Shown here one piece after another: positions 16,068 to 24,772 of a stretch of DNA of 64,000 nt (position 1 is the stretch's first letter; each line of letters starts with the position of its first letter). Below the pieces are notes generated by a model. That model was not told the origin of the DNA and did no database searches. It saw only the letters and a list, made by a program, of their open reading frames with translations. The position numbers and the translations under genes are program-made. Origin of the DNA: Parvularcula sp038749595. GTDB taxonomy: Bacteria > Pseudomonadota > Alphaproteobacteria > Caulobacterales > Parvularculaceae. The stretch is taken from positions 216,777-280,776 of the forward strand of contig JBCDHW010000004.1 in NCBI GenBank assembly GCA_038749595.1, in the 5' to 3' direction.

Positions 16068-17600
16068 TTAGTAGAGGCCCGTTCCCGCTGGAAGCTCCAA
16101 CGGTCCCTCCACCGTGACCGTGACGTTGCGGTCTTCATCGACGCTGAACAGCAGCGCCGAGGCGCCGCTCAACCGCATCTTGGCGTTGCCCTTTTCGCTC
16201 AGCCGCAGGGACCGGCGGAGCGACTGGCGCTGCCCGCTCGGCGTGCGCAGCGCAATGTCCACATAAAGCGCCTGGCGCCGGACCGCTGCGATGCTCATCG
16301 ACGCCGTCAGCTCGGGTCCCAGCTCAGCGGGCCCTTGCTTCACCACCGGTGTCGTCCGGCCTGGCGGCGTCGTGCTGGAAAGCGAGGTCACGAACAACGT
16401 TCCGTCCTCCCGGATCATATACGATCCGCCCTGGTCCGCGATCGGGAAGCACAGGGAGTTCCAACGGTCTGAGCCATCGTTCTGATCCAGCGCGCACCAG
16501 GTGATCTGCTGCTCCGCCCCCTGAAGTGACCTGATCATCGACGAGAAGGAGCCAAGCCGAGCACCATAAACCGGCGTTCCGACGGGGAGCTCAACTGTCC
16601 GCGAGCCTAACCATCCCAGCGCAACCGGCGAGCGGAACGAAAACGGCGCCGAGAGGGTCCCGGTGGTGCCGTAGTCCGCCTTCGCTTGAAGAAAAACAGC
16701 CCCCTTGGCCGCCTTAAACTTGCGCCCAGGGAAGCGTGCCGCCTCCGCTGTCACCACATTACTGCCCACCGCCGAAAGCAGCGAATCCAGAGATCGGACC
16801 GCCTCGTCGCGCGTCGTCTCTGGGGTCGAGAAATCCCGCAAAGCGATCCCGGCACCGGGCACCAGGACCGGCCCCCGGGCCTTCGGCGCGGCAACGACCC
16901 GGTAAGCGACACTCTGGTCATTGGGCGTCACGTCCAGGACGATATCGCCAACCTCGACATGGCCATCGTCGGTCAATTTCCCGAACAAACAGGGCTTGAG
17001 CCCTGCCAATGCGAACCCGTCTGTGCTCTCCGCTGCTAACGCAAACCGCGGCACGCCCTCTACCGAGCAAAGCCGCATGCCGAGATAGGTTGCAGGGCTG
17101 GTCGCGCCCGCTTTGCGATAACGGACAGGCGTTTCCAGGGGCACCTCAACCGCCGAAAACGCTTCGAACATCGCGCCGTCGTCAAAGCTGTCCCCGACCA
17201 GGGCTTTGTCAAAAACCCCGTCCCCGTCACTATCATGGAGGCAGTCATGGCGACCGTCTGAGCCCAGCACATTGGTGCGGTCGACAAAGGCACAATAGTA
17301 CCCGCTGACGGGCAACGCTTCGCCTTGGTTTTTTGGAACACGCCCTTCGTACGCGGCCAGGAAAACCGTGCCCGCCTTATACGTTTTGCGCCCGATTTCA
17401 GCCGGGGCTTCAAGCACCGCCGAGCGCTTCGCAGCGATCGTCCCAACGAGCTTTGTCTCGCCCCGCGCGATGGTCGCCTGATCGCCCACCGCGATGGTCG
17501 GGGTAAAATCACCCGGCACATGGAGCGCCGTTCGCGGACCCGTCGGCCCCGGGCTAACGCACGCGCTCAAGGCAAGAACGCCAACAAGTCTTCGCAACAT
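16068..17600 (-). CDS. Large predicted lipoprotein of unknown function
   Basis: 510 residues with a lipoprotein signal (MLRRLVGVLALSAC, lipobox LSAC, Cys14), so probably periplasmic and membrane-anchored. The body is mostly beta-rich with no family I recognise. Notable points are a DSDGDGVFD segment near residue 123 that resembles calcium-binding loops, several paired cysteines, and many short strands typical of repeated beta-sandwich domains. It lies between the VOC gene and the split nuclease on the same strand, with 45 bp to the nuclease. Nothing in the sequence shows its ligand or partner. Confidence 0.7.
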   Translation of the reverse strand: MLRRLVGVLALSACVSPGPTGPRTALHVPGDFTPTIAVGDQATIARGETKLVGTIAAKRSAVLEAPAEIGRKTYKAGTVFLAAYEGRVPKNQGEALPVSGYYCAFVDRTNVLGSDGRHDCLHDSDGDGVFDKALVGDSFDDGAMFEAFSAVEVPLETPVRYRKAGATSPATYLGMRLCSVEGVPRFALAAESTDGFALAGLKPCLFGKLTDDGHVEVGDIVLDVTPNDQSVAYRVVAAPKARGPVLVPGAGIALRDFSTPETTRDEAVRSLDSLLSAVGSNVVTAEAARFPGRKFKAAKGAVFLQAKADYGTTGTLSAPFSFRSPVALGWLGSRTVELPVGTPVYGARLGSFSSMIRSLQGAEQQITWCALDQNDGSDRWNSLCFPIADQGGSYMIREDGTLFVTSLSSTTPPGRTTPVVKQGPAELGPELTASMSIAAVRRQALYVDIALRTPSGQRQSLRRSLRLSEKGNAKMRLSGASALLFSVDEDRNVTVTVEGPLELPAGTGLY

Positions 17601-17715
17601 GGAACCCCACCACAGAACACATCGTCACGGAACTTATTCGCAAATGCGCGCTAGAAAACAAGGCCATGACTTCAGCGCCATAGGGTTCGTGCGCAACCGA
17701 GAGCGGGGTTTGTTT

Positions 17716-18102
17716 CTAATCGAGCTGGATCAACTGAATATAGTTTCCGCACGTATCATCAAAGGTGGCAATCGTCGCGCCCCCCGCCTTCATCGGCTCG
17801 GTCTTGAACGCCACACCGCGGTCCTTGAGCTTGGCAACCTCACCCTCGATGTCGGACACACTAAACGCCGTCCACGGAATACCGTCGGCGTAGAGCGCCT
17901 TCTGAAGCGCTTGCGCCGCCTCATACTGGTTCGGCTCAAGCCCCAGCTCCGTTCCCTCAGGTTCCTCGGGCGAGACCAAGGTCAGCCAGCGAAATTCACC
18001 CATCGGAATGTCATTCTTGACCGCGAACCCAAGCTTTTCGGTATAAAATTCAAGCGCTTTTTGCTGGTCGCTGACCATCACGCTTTTGATATACATTTTC
18101 AT
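17716..18102 (-). CDS. VOC-superfamily (glyoxalase/bleomycin-resistance-like) protein
   Basis: 128 residues with the beta-alpha-beta-beta-beta repeat of the vicinal oxygen chelate fold: KSVMVSDQQKALEFYTEKLG opening and the C-terminal ATIATFDDTCGNYIQLIQLD. Members include metal-dependent dioxygenases, lyases and drug-binding proteins; the substrate cannot be assigned. ATG 18102 is preferred because GGAGGG sits eight bases before it; the open frame reaches 18141. It lies 79 bp after pyrH and may be co-transcribed with it. Confidence 0.85.
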   Translation of the reverse strand: MKMYIKSVMVSDQQKALEFYTEKLGFAVKNDIPMGEFRWLTLVSPEEPEGTELGLEPNQYEAAQALQKALYADGIPWTAFSVSDIEGEVAKLKDRGVAFKTEPMKAGGATIATFDDTCGNYIQLIQLD

Positions 18103-18181
18103 CTCAAACGCCCTCCTCACCAGAGCACGCGCCAGCCGCACCCCGTCAGGTCAGGAGATTTAGTCCGAAGCGAAGCCGCGC

Positions 18182-18892
18182 CTAGTCTTCGACGATGGTG
18201 AACTTGCCTTGCCCAGTGAGCGCTCCAACGATCCCGTCGCGCAAGCTGAAGACCACAATCGGGATGCCGTTCTCCCGGGTCAGGCTCACAGCCGACTGGT
18301 CCATCACCTTGAGATCTTTGGTCAAAATCTCACGATAGGTAATCCGGTCATAGCGCTCCGCACTCGGATCCAACTTCGGATCCGCCGAGTAGACACCGTC
18401 CACCTGGGTCCCCTTAAAGAGCGCCTGGCACCCCATTTCAGCCGCCCTCAGCGCCGCACCCGTGTCCGTGGTGAAGTATGGGTTTCCGGTGCCGCCCGCG
18501 AAGATCACCACCCGGCCCTTCTCCAAATGCCGAATGGCCCGGCGCCGAATATAAGGCTCGCAAATCGACTGCATGTGGATCGCCGAGAGCACCCGCGTGT
18601 CCACCCCCGCGCCTTCCAGCGAGCTCTGCACCGCCAACGCGTTCATGATCGTCGCCAGCATGCCCATATAGTCGGCGCTGGCCCGCTCCATGCCTTTCGC
18701 CGCCATCGACAACCCGCGGAAAATATTGCCGCCGCCGACCACAAGGCAGACCTCAACCCCGAGCTCAGTCGCCGCGCGGACTTCCCCCGCAATCCGCTCC
18801 ACCGTCTCGAGATCAATGCCGAACTCGCCGTCTCCCATCAGCGCCTCCCCGGAGATTTTGAGGAGGACGCGGCGGTATTGCGGTTCGTTCAT
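18182..18892 (-). CDS. pyrH: Uridylate kinase (UMP kinase)
   Basis: A 236-residue amino-acid-kinase-fold enzyme phosphorylating UMP to UDP. RRVLLKISGEALMG opens it, with VVGGGNIFRGL for phosphate binding, ADYMGMLATIMNALA and a FAGGTGNPYFTTDTGAALRA nucleotide loop. The C-terminus VDGVYSADPKLDPSA and VSLTRENGIPIVVF are also typical. In most proteobacteria it sits between tsf and frr. Here both neighbours are separated from it by inserted genes, although the order rpsB, tsf, pyrH, frr is kept. Confidence 0.96.
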   Translation of the reverse strand: MNEPQYRRVLLKISGEALMGDGEFGIDLETVERIAGEVRAATELGVEVCLVVGGGNIFRGLSMAAKGMERASADYMGMLATIMNALAVQSSLEGAGVDTRVLSAIHMQSICEPYIRRRAIRHLEKGRVVIFAGGTGNPYFTTDTGAALRAAEMGCQALFKGTQVDGVYSADPKLDPSAERYDRITYREILTKDLKVMDQSAVSLTRENGIPIVVFSLRDGIVGALTGQGKFTIVED

Positions 18893-19041
18893 CAGGAGGC
18901 TCCGGCGGATGCGCGAGGCGGCTATCAGATTTGTTCAGAGGGCGCGAGCTTCTTTTCTCAGCGAAACCGAGGAACGGCATCGCTTCTCTAAAAAGCTGTG
19001 CTACTCTCTTAACCTAAGGCGTGCGGTGGAGCGGACCAGCA

Positions 19042-20223
19042 ATGACACTATGGGGCGGCGACAGCGCGGGGATGCGCGCGTTGCGTGAAACCGAGGCCCA
19101 GCGCCTCGACCTTCTTCAGCGGATCGGTGAGGCGCGGGGCTCAACCGTCCTGACCTACATGACGAGCTACCGCGAGGGCTGGCGCAGCTTGGTCCTCAGC
19201 GAAGATATCCGCATCCTCGAAAAGCACGTTGCGCGCGCAAAAGCCGATGGCGTGCGCAAGCTTGACCTCTTCGTCTCGACCTATGGCGGCGATGCGACCC
19301 TGCCCTGGTCTCTTCACGCGATGTTGCGCGACTACCTCCCCAAGACCCAGATCGGGATCATCCTTCCCTTTGAGTCGTATAGCGCAGGGACCGGCATCGC
19401 CCTTGGCGGCGACGAGATCGTCATGGGCCTCTCCAGCGTCCTGGGGCCAACGGATACCCAAGCCTATCACTATTTCTGGCAGCCCCAGCCCTCCGGCGGC
19501 GGGGTCAGTGCCCTCCAGGGGTTCATGCAGCTGATCAAAGACTTCGACATGCGCGGGAAGATCGATGATGCGACGATGCTCGAGTGGCTGACGCGCAATT
19601 CCGACCCCATGAAGCTCGGCTCGATCTACCGGATCTTCCGCGAAAACCGCCGGAAAATCATGAAGATCTTAGGATCGCGCCTGCGCCCGCTTTCGGCCAA
19701 AGACAACGAAAAGCTCGCCGACTTCTTCCTCTACGAAATCGGCATCCACGGCCAGGGAATCCGCCGTCGCGAGGCCCAGGAAGCCGGGCTGTCCTACATC
19801 ACCGATCTCGAAACGACGGGCCTTGAGGGCGCCGTCAACAGCCTGTTCGAAGCTTATGCCGAGGTCTTGCAGCTGTTCGTCCCCTTCGCCCGAGCCTTCC
19901 CGCCGGGCGGCGGCGGGGGCTTTGGCAATGACACCAACCTCGAAGGCGAGCACGTCGCCGATACGCCGGTGGTGATGATCGAAAGCCTCTACGAGACCAA
20001 CGCCGCGTTCAGCGGCTACGGCGTGATGCGCGCTTGGCAGCCCCAAGATGCCGGGGCGAGCACCGCGCCAGACGAGGTCGGCTCAGAGCACAGCCATTAC
20101 GCGGCGGCTGGCGGCCCTGGCGCTCCCCAACCACCCGTGCGCCTGTCGTGGGCATCGGCAACGCGTTCCCGACCGATCGGCGGACGTCGGAACAAGGTGG
20201 CACCGCTGAAAAAACGCGGATAA
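19042..20223 (+). CDS. Serine dehydrogenase proteinase-family (ClpP/crotonase fold) protein
   Basis: 393 residues from ATG 19042 (an in-frame GTG at 19021 is possible). The core LFVSTYGGDATLPWSLHAML, ILPFESYSAGTGIALGGDEI and SSVLGPTDTQ matches the SDH_sah/ClpP-like serine protease family, with the nucleophile probably the Ser of YSAGTG. The tail (about 285-393) is Gly/Pro-rich, low complexity and basic at the end. No signal peptide or membrane helix is evident. It is divergent from pyrH. Substrates are unknown; the family can resemble both SppA peptidases and ClpP. Confidence 0.82.
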   Translation: MTLWGGDSAGMRALRETEAQRLDLLQRIGEARGSTVLTYMTSYREGWRSLVLSEDIRILEKHVARAKADGVRKLDLFVSTYGGDATLPWSLHAMLRDYLPKTQIGIILPFESYSAGTGIALGGDEIVMGLSSVLGPTDTQAYHYFWQPQPSGGGVSALQGFMQLIKDFDMRGKIDDATMLEWLTRNSDPMKLGSIYRIFRENRRKIMKILGSRLRPLSAKDNEKLADFFLYEIGIHGQGIRRREAQEAGLSYITDLETTGLEGAVNSLFEAYAEVLQLFVPFARAFPPGGGGGFGNDTNLEGEHVADTPVVMIESLYETNAAFSGYGVMRAWQPQDAGASTAPDEVGSEHSHYAAAGGPGAPQPPVRLSWASATRSRPIGGRRNKVAPLKKRG

Positions 20224-20239
20224 TCCAGCCCGTCACTTA

Positions 20240-20257
20240 TTACCGAACGATCGGTAA
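20240..20257. promoter_or_regulatory. Operator-like palindrome upstream of the TetR gene
   Basis: TTACCGA, four bases, TCGGTAA: a perfect 7-bp inverted repeat centred about 60 bp upstream of the TetR start. TetR regulators commonly bind such ACCGA/TCGGT palindromes in their own promoters, so it is the best candidate for autoregulation. The 17 bp gap from the protease gene suggests it controls only the TetR gene. Confidence 0.6.
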
Positions 20258-20307
20258 AATTCGCTTTGAGGTCTTCCCAAAGGCGGCACGGTCGTTCAAA
20301 AAAGCGC

Positions 20308-21009
20308 ATGGCCAGACCTGCGAAAGAAAGCGACGAAGCGGTGCTCACCCGCGCTATGACCGTCTTCCGCGCCCTCGGCTACGAGGGCGCATCGCTGTCA
20401 AAGTTATCCGAAGCGACCGAACTCAAGCGCGCGAGCCTCTACCATCGGTTTCCCGGCGGCAAAGAAGACCTCGCCACCTCGACCCTCGCCGCGCTTGGGC
20501 GCTGGCTCGATGCCCAAGTCCTGTCGCCGCTCAAGCGCCCAGGCGATCCGAAAAAACGCCTCGAAGCCGCCGCTTCAGCGTTCGACGCGCTTTTTGACGG
20601 CGGTAAAGACGCCTCGCTCATCAATGTCTTCGGAACACCCGAGGCTTCACCCCAATCCCTCGTCGACGGCGCCCAAAGTCTGGCCCTTGCCATGATCACC
20701 GGCATCGCCGCCGTCCTCGAAGAAACCGGTCTCGACCCCGACGAGGCCAGAACCCGCGCCGTCCGCGGCGTCGCCCTCCTCGAAGGATCCATGGTCCTCG
20801 CACGCGCCTTCCGCGACCCCGCCCCCTTCCGCGCCGCCCTCGCAACCTGGCCCGACGAGCTCCTCGGCCCATCACAAACCGAGAAAACCGCACCAGCCGC
20901 CGAGCAACCAGAAAAGACCGAGTCCAACGAAGAACCGCCAAAACAGACCAGCGAAGTCCGCCGCGCCGTCGCCCGCCACCTCGCCTTACTGAACGGTCGG
21001 TCGCTTTAA
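20308..21009 (+). CDS. TetR/AcrR family transcriptional regulator
   Basis: 233 residues. An N-terminal helix-turn-helix of TetR type (ALGYEGASLSKLSEATELKR, then ASLYHRFPGGKEDL) is followed by a helical ligand domain. The last about 40 residues are a Pro/Glu/Lys-rich linker (TEKTAPAAEQPEKTESNEEP) and a short helix, unusual as an extra tail. The ATG at 20308 gives MARPAKESDEAVL, the usual close spacing to the HTH; an open frame extends to 20266. Downstream is tsf on the other strand, so the regulated genes beyond itself are not evident. Confidence 0.9.
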   Translation: MARPAKESDEAVLTRAMTVFRALGYEGASLSKLSEATELKRASLYHRFPGGKEDLATSTLAALGRWLDAQVLSPLKRPGDPKKRLEAAASAFDALFDGGKDASLINVFGTPEASPQSLVDGAQSLALAMITGIAAVLEETGLDPDEARTRAVRGVALLEGSMVLARAFRDPAPFRAALATWPDELLGPSQTEKTAPAAEQPEKTESNEEPPKQTSEVRRAVARHLALLNGRSL

Positions 21010-21173
21010 TTTAAACTCGTTCGGCTCGAGAATTCGACGATCACTCACGGGCCCCGCACCGACCAGACGGATCGGTGCGAGAGCAAAGACGCTGATGATG
21101 AGATACTCAAAGAATGGATCGGCAAGCGCCTTGCGTAGGGTCGACCGAATCGGTCGCATTTTGGCGCATTCAC

Positions 21174-21204
21174 AAAAAAACCCGGGCTTTCGGCCCGGGC
21201 TTTG
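21174..21204 (-). terminator. Rho-independent terminator of rpsB-tsf
   Basis: On the minus strand AAGCCCGGGC, a CGAAA loop and GCCCGGGTTT form a 10-bp stem running into a seven-T tract. It lies 30 bp after the tsf stop. This ends the rpsB-tsf transcript well before pyrH. Confidence 0.88.
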
Positions 21205-21234
21205 ACGTATCGCGCGAGAGGCGAACCTTGTGCG

Positions 21235-22143
21235 TCAGCTCTTCGATAAGCTCGCGACTTCGGCGGCGAAGTCGTCTTCTTGCTTCTCGATGCCTTCGCC
21301 GAGTTCGAAGCGGACGTAAGCTTTCAGTGTTGCGCCGGCGTTCTTGACGACGTCTTTGACTTTGGTCTCGCCGTCGATCACGAAGATCTGCTCAAGCAGG
21401 ACGCTCTCTTCGTAAAACTTGCGAATGCGCCCTTCGACCATCTTCTCGATGATGTTGTCCGGCTTGCCCGAAGCACGCGCCTGATCGGACAGGACGTCCT
21501 TCTCACGCTGCACGACCGCCTGGTCGAGGCCTTCCACGTTGAGCGCCTGAGGGCGCGCCGCTGCGATATGCATCGCGACCTGCTTACCGACTTCTTGGAG
21601 CTCATCGGCGTTCTTGTCCGATTCAAGCGCCACCAGCACGCCGATCTTGCCTGAACGATCGGCAATCGGGGTGTGCACGTAAGGCACGACGACGCCTTGG
21701 TCGACCGACACGCCTTGGGCGCGGCGGAGGGCCATGTTCTCACCGATCTGGCCGACCATCTCAGCGATGTGGGCTTCCACCGACTTGTCCGCACCCGGAT
21801 AAGCCGCGGCTTTGAGCGCTTCGGTATCGCCATCAACGGTGAGGGCGACGTCAGCGATATCGCGGACCATGCCTTGGAACGTCTCGTTGCGGGCAACGAA
21901 GTCGGTCTCGGCGTTCACTTCGACCAGCGCACCTTTGGTGCCGTCGAGGGCAAACGCAACGAGGCCATCAGCGGCCGTGCGGCCAGCTTTTTTCGCTGCT
22001 TTCGCAAGGCCTTTCTTACGCAGCCAATCGACCGCGGCCTCCACGTCGCCGCCGGTTTCCACCAGGGCTTTCTTGCTGTCCATCATGCCTGCGCCGGTTT
22101 TGTCGCGCAGGTCTTTCACCATCGCGGCCGTGATATCAGCCAT
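21235..22143 (-). CDS. tsf: Elongation factor Ts
   Basis: 302 residues. EF-Ts exchanges GDP for GTP on EF-Tu. The N-terminal UBA-like domain MADITAAMVKDLRDKTGAGM, then DSKKALVE, the TDFVARNE motif that contacts EF-Tu, and C-terminal core repeats are all present. The frame opens at 22239, but ATG 22143 has a clear GGAGG just upstream and gives the standard start. It is 128 bp downstream of rpsB. Confidence 0.97.
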   Translation of the reverse strand: MADITAAMVKDLRDKTGAGMMDSKKALVETGGDVEAAVDWLRKKGLAKAAKKAGRTAADGLVAFALDGTKGALVEVNAETDFVARNETFQGMVRDIADVALTVDGDTEALKAAAYPGADKSVEAHIAEMVGQIGENMALRRAQGVSVDQGVVVPYVHTPIADRSGKIGVLVALESDKNADELQEVGKQVAMHIAAARPQALNVEGLDQAVVQREKDVLSDQARASGKPDNIIEKMVEGRIRKFYEESVLLEQIFVIDGETKVKDVVKNAGATLKAYVRFELGEGIEKQEDDFAAEVASLSKS

Positions 22144-22271
22144 CGGGTCCTCCTTGGGAGCGGGTGGGCGGAAGGGTCCGCCCGAACAAACGAATGGGAA
22201 CTCTGGCAGGGCTAGAGAGCGCCCCGCCGCGGAAGTCAAGCGGCTGGCCCGAGATCCCTCGGGCCGGGCGC

Positions 22272-23120
22272 TTAGGCTTCGGTCTTTGCTTCTTCGGCAG
22301 GTGCTTCTGCAGCAGCTTCAGCCGCCGGTGCGTCCTCAGCAGGCGCTTCCGCTTCCGCCTCTGGCGCCGCTTCAAGAGCAGGCTCGCCCTCAAAGTCTTC
22401 CATCGCGCCAAGGTCTTCACCCATGGCCACAGCCGCAGCGCCAAGGCCGTCGATCACAGCATCAGCAACCAGGTTGCAGTAGAGCGAGATTGCGCGGCTG
22501 GCGTCGTCGTTGCCTGGGATGATGTGCTGCACACCTTCAGGCGAGCAGTTGGTATCAACCACAGCCACGACAGGAATGCCGAGCTTGCGCGCCTCTTTGA
22601 TGGCAATCGACTCTTTGTTCACGTCGATCACAAACATCAGGTCCGGCAAGCCGCCCATGTCGCGGATACCGCCAAGGCTCAGCGTCAGCTTCTCCGCCTC
22701 GCGCTGCATGTTGAGCTGCTCTTTCTTGGTGAAGGAGCCGCCCTCGCCCGCCAGGGTCTCTTCGATCTCGCCGAGGCGCTTGATCGAGTTCGACACGGTT
22801 TCCCAGTTGGTCAGCGTGCCGCCAAGCCAGCGGTGGTTCATAAAGTATTGGGCGCAGCGTTCAGCGGCTTCGGCCACGGGCTGTTGCGCCTGGCGCTTGG
22901 TGCCCACGAACAGGATCCGGCCACCACCAGCAACCACGTCGCGGACTTTCGTCAGGGCTTGGTGCAGCAGAGGCACCGTCTGGCTGAGGTCGATGATATG
23001 CACGCCGCCGCGATCGCCAAAGATGTACTGGCGCATCTTGGGGTTCCAGCGGTGGGTTTGGTGGCCAAAGTGGACGCCAGCCTCAAGCAGCTGGCGCATC
23101 GAAAATTCAGGTGCGCTCAC
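22272..23120 (-). CDS. rpsB: 30S ribosomal protein S2
   Basis: 282 residues from a GTG at 23120, seven bases after AAGGAG; this gives MSAPEFSMRQLLEAGVHFGH, the normal S2 opening. Family blocks include HRWNPKMRQYIFG, LFVGTKRQAQQPV, HRWLGGTLTNW and VVDTNCSPEGVQHIIPGNDD. The last about 45 residues are an Ala/Glu-rich acidic tail seen in many alphaproteobacterial S2 proteins. It is the first gene of the rpsB-tsf operon. Confidence 0.97.
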   Translation of the reverse strand: MSAPEFSMRQLLEAGVHFGHQTHRWNPKMRQYIFGDRGGVHIIDLSQTVPLLHQALTKVRDVVAGGGRILFVGTKRQAQQPVAEAAERCAQYFMNHRWLGGTLTNWETVSNSIKRLGEIEETLAGEGGSFTKKEQLNMQREAEKLTLSLGGIRDMGGLPDLMFVIDVNKESIAIKEARKLGIPVVAVVDTNCSPEGVQHIIPGNDDASRAISLYCNLVADAVIDGLGAAAVAMGEDLGAMEDFEGEPALEAAPEAEAEAPAEDAPAAEAAAEAPAEEAKTEA

Positions 23121-23293
23121 GATGTCTCCTTCGGTTGAGCCTCGGGCGAAGGGGAAGCGCGAACGCCACCGAAGGTCCTTACGCCCTGTGGTTTGAGCGG
23201 CGCGGGTAGAGGAAAGTTGCGCAGATGGCAAGGGTGGCCCAAAGGCGCCCTTCCGCCGCCCGCGGTGGGATCAACCTGGGTTCATCCGCGCGG

Positions 23294-24433
23294 TTACACA
23301 TCGATGCTTTTGTAAGCGTAGGGCTTGTTTTCGAGCCGCGATAGCTTGCCCAACAGATCATCGATCAGCGCCTGGGTCACATCGCTCCCCAGGGACCCCT
23401 CGATCGTTAGGTACACCCCATCATCGTCTTGCCGGTAGAAAACCTGCGTGCCCGCGATCTCAATCCGATGGGCGGCTCTGAACCCGTCTTTGCTCTCAAT
23501 GACGGTGTGCTCGATCGGCGGGGTGTAGCGCGCATTGAAAAGCTGTTCGTCGAGCTCGCAGCCTCCGTCGGTGAGCCGATCAAGCTTCTCCTGGTCCCAC
23601 TTGCTCCAACGCCCCGTCCGCTGAGCTCTTAAAACGTCATAGAAGTCGGAGAGCCGGTTCCGGCTCCACGGCTCGCGAAAAATAACAAACCGCGACCAAG
23701 GGCGCCGCGTCTCTCGGGTCCATGTTCTGCTGCTCAGGTCGAGTGACCACAGATCGATATTGTCCGTGTTTCCCCATTCCGGGTGAGACATTTCACCGCC
23801 TTCAACAAGCACGCGATGGGCGCCCGCATCGTAGCAAGCGCTTTGATCGATTAGACCAACCGGCACCTCACCATCGCACACGATCTTCTCCATCGAGAAA
23901 TCGGAAAGCGACAGCGCATAGACCGGTAGGTCTTCCTCGGGCGCCCCTATCGCACCATTCCCGATGATGATGATCCGGTTGTCCGCGAGCGTTGCGGAAT
24001 GATGGTCAGTAGGCGGAAAGATGTCTTCGGGGTAGCCGAAGATCTGGACAGTTCCATCCGGGGACTGAACGACGACGTCGTTGTAGATGTAAAAGTCGGA
24101 ATCGTACCAGTCTTCGTGACATCCGCCGATCGAGATTGTCCGCCCGTCGGGAAGCTCAGTTCTCGTGTTGATCATGCGGTCGAAACACCACGCCGGCCAG
24201 TCCATGGGCTCTAACGTTTTGCCTTGCTCCTGAATGTACCACACGGGCTTCCGGACACGCCGGTCAAGCAAACTCAAGGCCACGTCAACGTGATAGGCGA
24301 CAACGTGGTTTTGGATGATCCACACCCACGCATCGTTCGTCAGGTTCTCAGGGTTGGACTTCCCAAAACGCGGCGCTCGCCATTCCATCAGCAGCGGCAA
24401 AAGATCAGCAGGCGGTGTCTTGTCTTTCCTCAC
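23294..24433 (-). CDS. Kelch-like beta-propeller protein of unknown function
   Basis: 379 residues with no signal peptide. Kelch/galactose-oxidase-like blades can be picked out: TELPDGRTISIGGCHED, DHHSATLADNRIIIIGNGA and AHRVLVEGGEM with NIDLWSLDLSSRTWTR. An N-terminal helical part (LLPLLMEWRAPRFG, NDAWVWIIQNHVVAYHVDVA) precedes the blades, and about 90 non-repeat residues follow. Kelch propellers mostly mediate protein or sugar contacts. No enzymatic motif is visible and the context gives no lead. Confidence 0.7.
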   Translation of the reverse strand: MRKDKTPPADLLPLLMEWRAPRFGKSNPENLTNDAWVWIIQNHVVAYHVDVALSLLDRRVRKPVWYIQEQGKTLEPMDWPAWCFDRMINTRTELPDGRTISIGGCHEDWYDSDFYIYNDVVVQSPDGTVQIFGYPEDIFPPTDHHSATLADNRIIIIGNGAIGAPEEDLPVYALSLSDFSMEKIVCDGEVPVGLIDQSACYDAGAHRVLVEGGEMSHPEWGNTDNIDLWSLDLSSRTWTRETRRPWSRFVIFREPWSRNRLSDFYDVLRAQRTGRWSKWDQEKLDRLTDGGCELDEQLFNARYTPPIEHTVIESKDGFRAAHRIEIAGTQVFYRQDDDGVYLTIEGSLGSDVTQALIDDLLGKLSRLENKPYAYKSIDV

Positions 24434-24586
24434 CGCAAGACCTTAGGCCCGGCGAAGCGGCCGACAAAGGTTCATCAGCACGCGAGCAGGACACGAGGAG
24501 GCCTTACGCCGTTCCGGCGCGCGGAAGGACCGTGAAACGGAAGCTTTTGCGGGTTCGACAACGAAGCCGCTGCATCCCGCGCTGCT

Positions 24587-24745
24587 TTAGCGGCTGACGC
24601 TCGGGCACCCGCAGCTCGCCGGGCACGCACAGTCGCTGCACGAGCAGGCCTCACCGCAGCAGCACCCCGACCCAGCGGGCTGCACGTCCGCACAGGTACA
24701 AGCCGGTGCGCAGTCCTTGCACGCACAAAGTTCTTGATCAGACAT
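24587..24745 (-). CDS. Metallothionein-like cysteine-rich small protein
   Basis: A 52-residue ORF beginning MSDQELCACKDCAPACTC. It has 14 cysteines (7, 9, 12, 16, 18, 28, 29, 30, 34, 36, 39, 41, 45, 47), about 27 percent, in C-x-C, C-x2-C and C-x3-C spacings, and no aromatic or histidine residues. This composition and spacing fit a cytoplasmic metallothionein binding zinc, cadmium or copper(I) in thiolate clusters. The cysteines form an N-terminal group of five and a C-terminal group of nine split by VQPAGSG, like two metal-binding lobes. A GAAAG lies 9 bp before the ATG and a TATACT -10-like element 28 bp before. It is not an obvious copy of the cyanobacterial SmtA type, which contains histidines. 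Confidence 0.72.
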   Translation of the reverse strand: MSDQELCACKDCAPACTCADVQPAGSGCCCGEACSCSDCACPASCGCPSVSR

Positions 24746-24772
24746 CGTCGTTCTTTCGCTAGCTTAGGCGTT

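Noticed and set aside
20990..21004. GAACGGTCGGTC at the end of the TetR gene as a second operator
   Set aside because: Lies inside coding sequence and is only a half-site; nothing downstream on that strand would be controlled.
23121..23293. rpsB promoter candidates
   Set aside because: Only weak -35/-10 matches (TTGCCA with TACCCG) could be found, not enough to annotate.
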